A program made the position numbers and the translations under genes. A stretch of 5,217 nucleotides of DNA from Bacillota bacterium. Lineage in GTDB: Bacteria > Bacillota > Clostridia > Christensenellales > Pumilibacteraceae. The notes beneath the pieces were generated by a model that did no database searches, had not been told where the DNA came from, and saw only the letters and a list, made by a program, of their open reading frames with translations. Location: the NCBI GenBank assembly GCA_009780875.1, contig WQZE01000095.1, forward strand, positions 1 to 5,217, in the 5' to 3' direction. This document shows positions 4,869 through 5,217 of the stretch, in pieces (positions within the stretch are counted from its first letter, which is position 1; every line of letters starts with the position of its first letter).

Positions 4869-5217
4869 CTACTCTATGTACAAACAAAGTTTTTGGCAAT
4901 CAATCAGTCCGCACCCACTTGCATTGGCATCGGTGTCTATGGGCTTTGCGGTAGTGCAAAGCAACTCTTTGATTTTATCGGGCGTGTACTTGGGTCTCTT
5001 TGACAAAACGCAAGCACACACACCCGCAACGATGGGTGCCGCCATAGAGGTACCCGTCATCATCCTGTACCCGCCTTGATGGCTCGTAGTCACAATGCGT
5101 ACAGCGGGGGCAACCATATCCGGTCTCGTATGTTTTTTGTATGGCCCCCGGCTACTAAACTCCGCCACCAATGGCACACCGCTCTCATCATCATAGGCAA
5201 CACCCCCCACAGAGATG
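4869..5217 (-). CDS. Subtilisin-like S8 serine peptidase, C-terminal part (cut by window edge)
   Basis: Only the C-terminal 115 residues or so are in the window; the frame stays open to the right edge, so the gene is partial, not broken. The visible part carries the family's third catalytic block, GTSMAAP, whose Ser codon is at 5046-5048, preceded by FSSRGP and by RPDMVAPAV (the KPDVVAPG-type block), and followed by the usual tail: TPDKIKELLCTTA, then GCGLIDCQK. The reading upstream of 5210 continues I-S-V-G-G-V, as expected before FSSRGP, so the GTG at 5208-5210 is an internal Val and not a start. The catalytic Asp and His, and any signal peptide, lie outside, so secretion cannot be judged. 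The protein ends soon after the catalytic domain, with no extra C-terminal domain. No terminator is visible between its stop and the def promoter. Confidence 0.93.
   Translation of the reverse strand, partial: ISVGGVAYDDESGVPLVAEFSSRGPYKKHTRPDMVAPAVRIVTTSHQGGYRMMTGTSMAAPIVAGVCACVLSKRPKYTPDKIKELLCTTAKPIDTDANASGCGLIDCQKLCLYIE

Overview
The window is a gene-dense piece of bacterial chromosome with six protein genes, all on the minus strand, and a seventh that probably starts just past its left edge. Strong AGGAGG-type ribosome binding sites, the clostridial look of the GAPDH and deformylase sequences and the moderate G+C content suggest a Bacillota (Clostridia-like) organism, probably little characterised. 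I cannot name the genus. Nothing indicates a phage, plasmid, transposon or CRISPR locus.

In the direction of transcription (right to left) the order is as follows. The C-terminal end of a subtilisin-like S8 serine peptidase (4869-5217) is cut by the window edge. Peptide deformylase def (4367-4828) follows, with a near-perfect sigma70-type promoter placed so that its mRNA should begin at the ATG. Next is an unrecognised 173-residue protein (3778-4299) with a helical front half and a Pro/Arg-rich tail, closed by a hairpin that probably terminates transcription (3735-3769). A second near-consensus promoter then drives a six-TM membrane protein of the Pr6Pr / AIG1-like type (2841-3635), again with almost no leader. 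After it come a DUF167/YggU protein (2480-2767), an M29 metallo-aminopeptidase (1238-2359) and the glycolytic GAPDH gene gap (82-1101). A Shine-Dalgarno sequence at the left edge implies another gene directly after gap; pgk would be the usual neighbour.

I infer two transcription units inside the window: def plus the Pro-rich gene, and the membrane protein through gap and beyond. No clear terminator separates the genes of the second unit, but its gaps of 73-136 nt leave room for internal promoters. Most genes are housekeeping: nascent-protein processing (def), peptide turnover (M29, S8) and glycolysis (gap). The parts worth a second look are the two leaderless-type promoter/start arrangements beside genes with good SD sites, the Pro/Arg-tailed orphan protein beside def, the inverted repeat in the gap leader, and the possible Thr/His active site in the membrane protein. 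Every gap between genes is under 150 bases.
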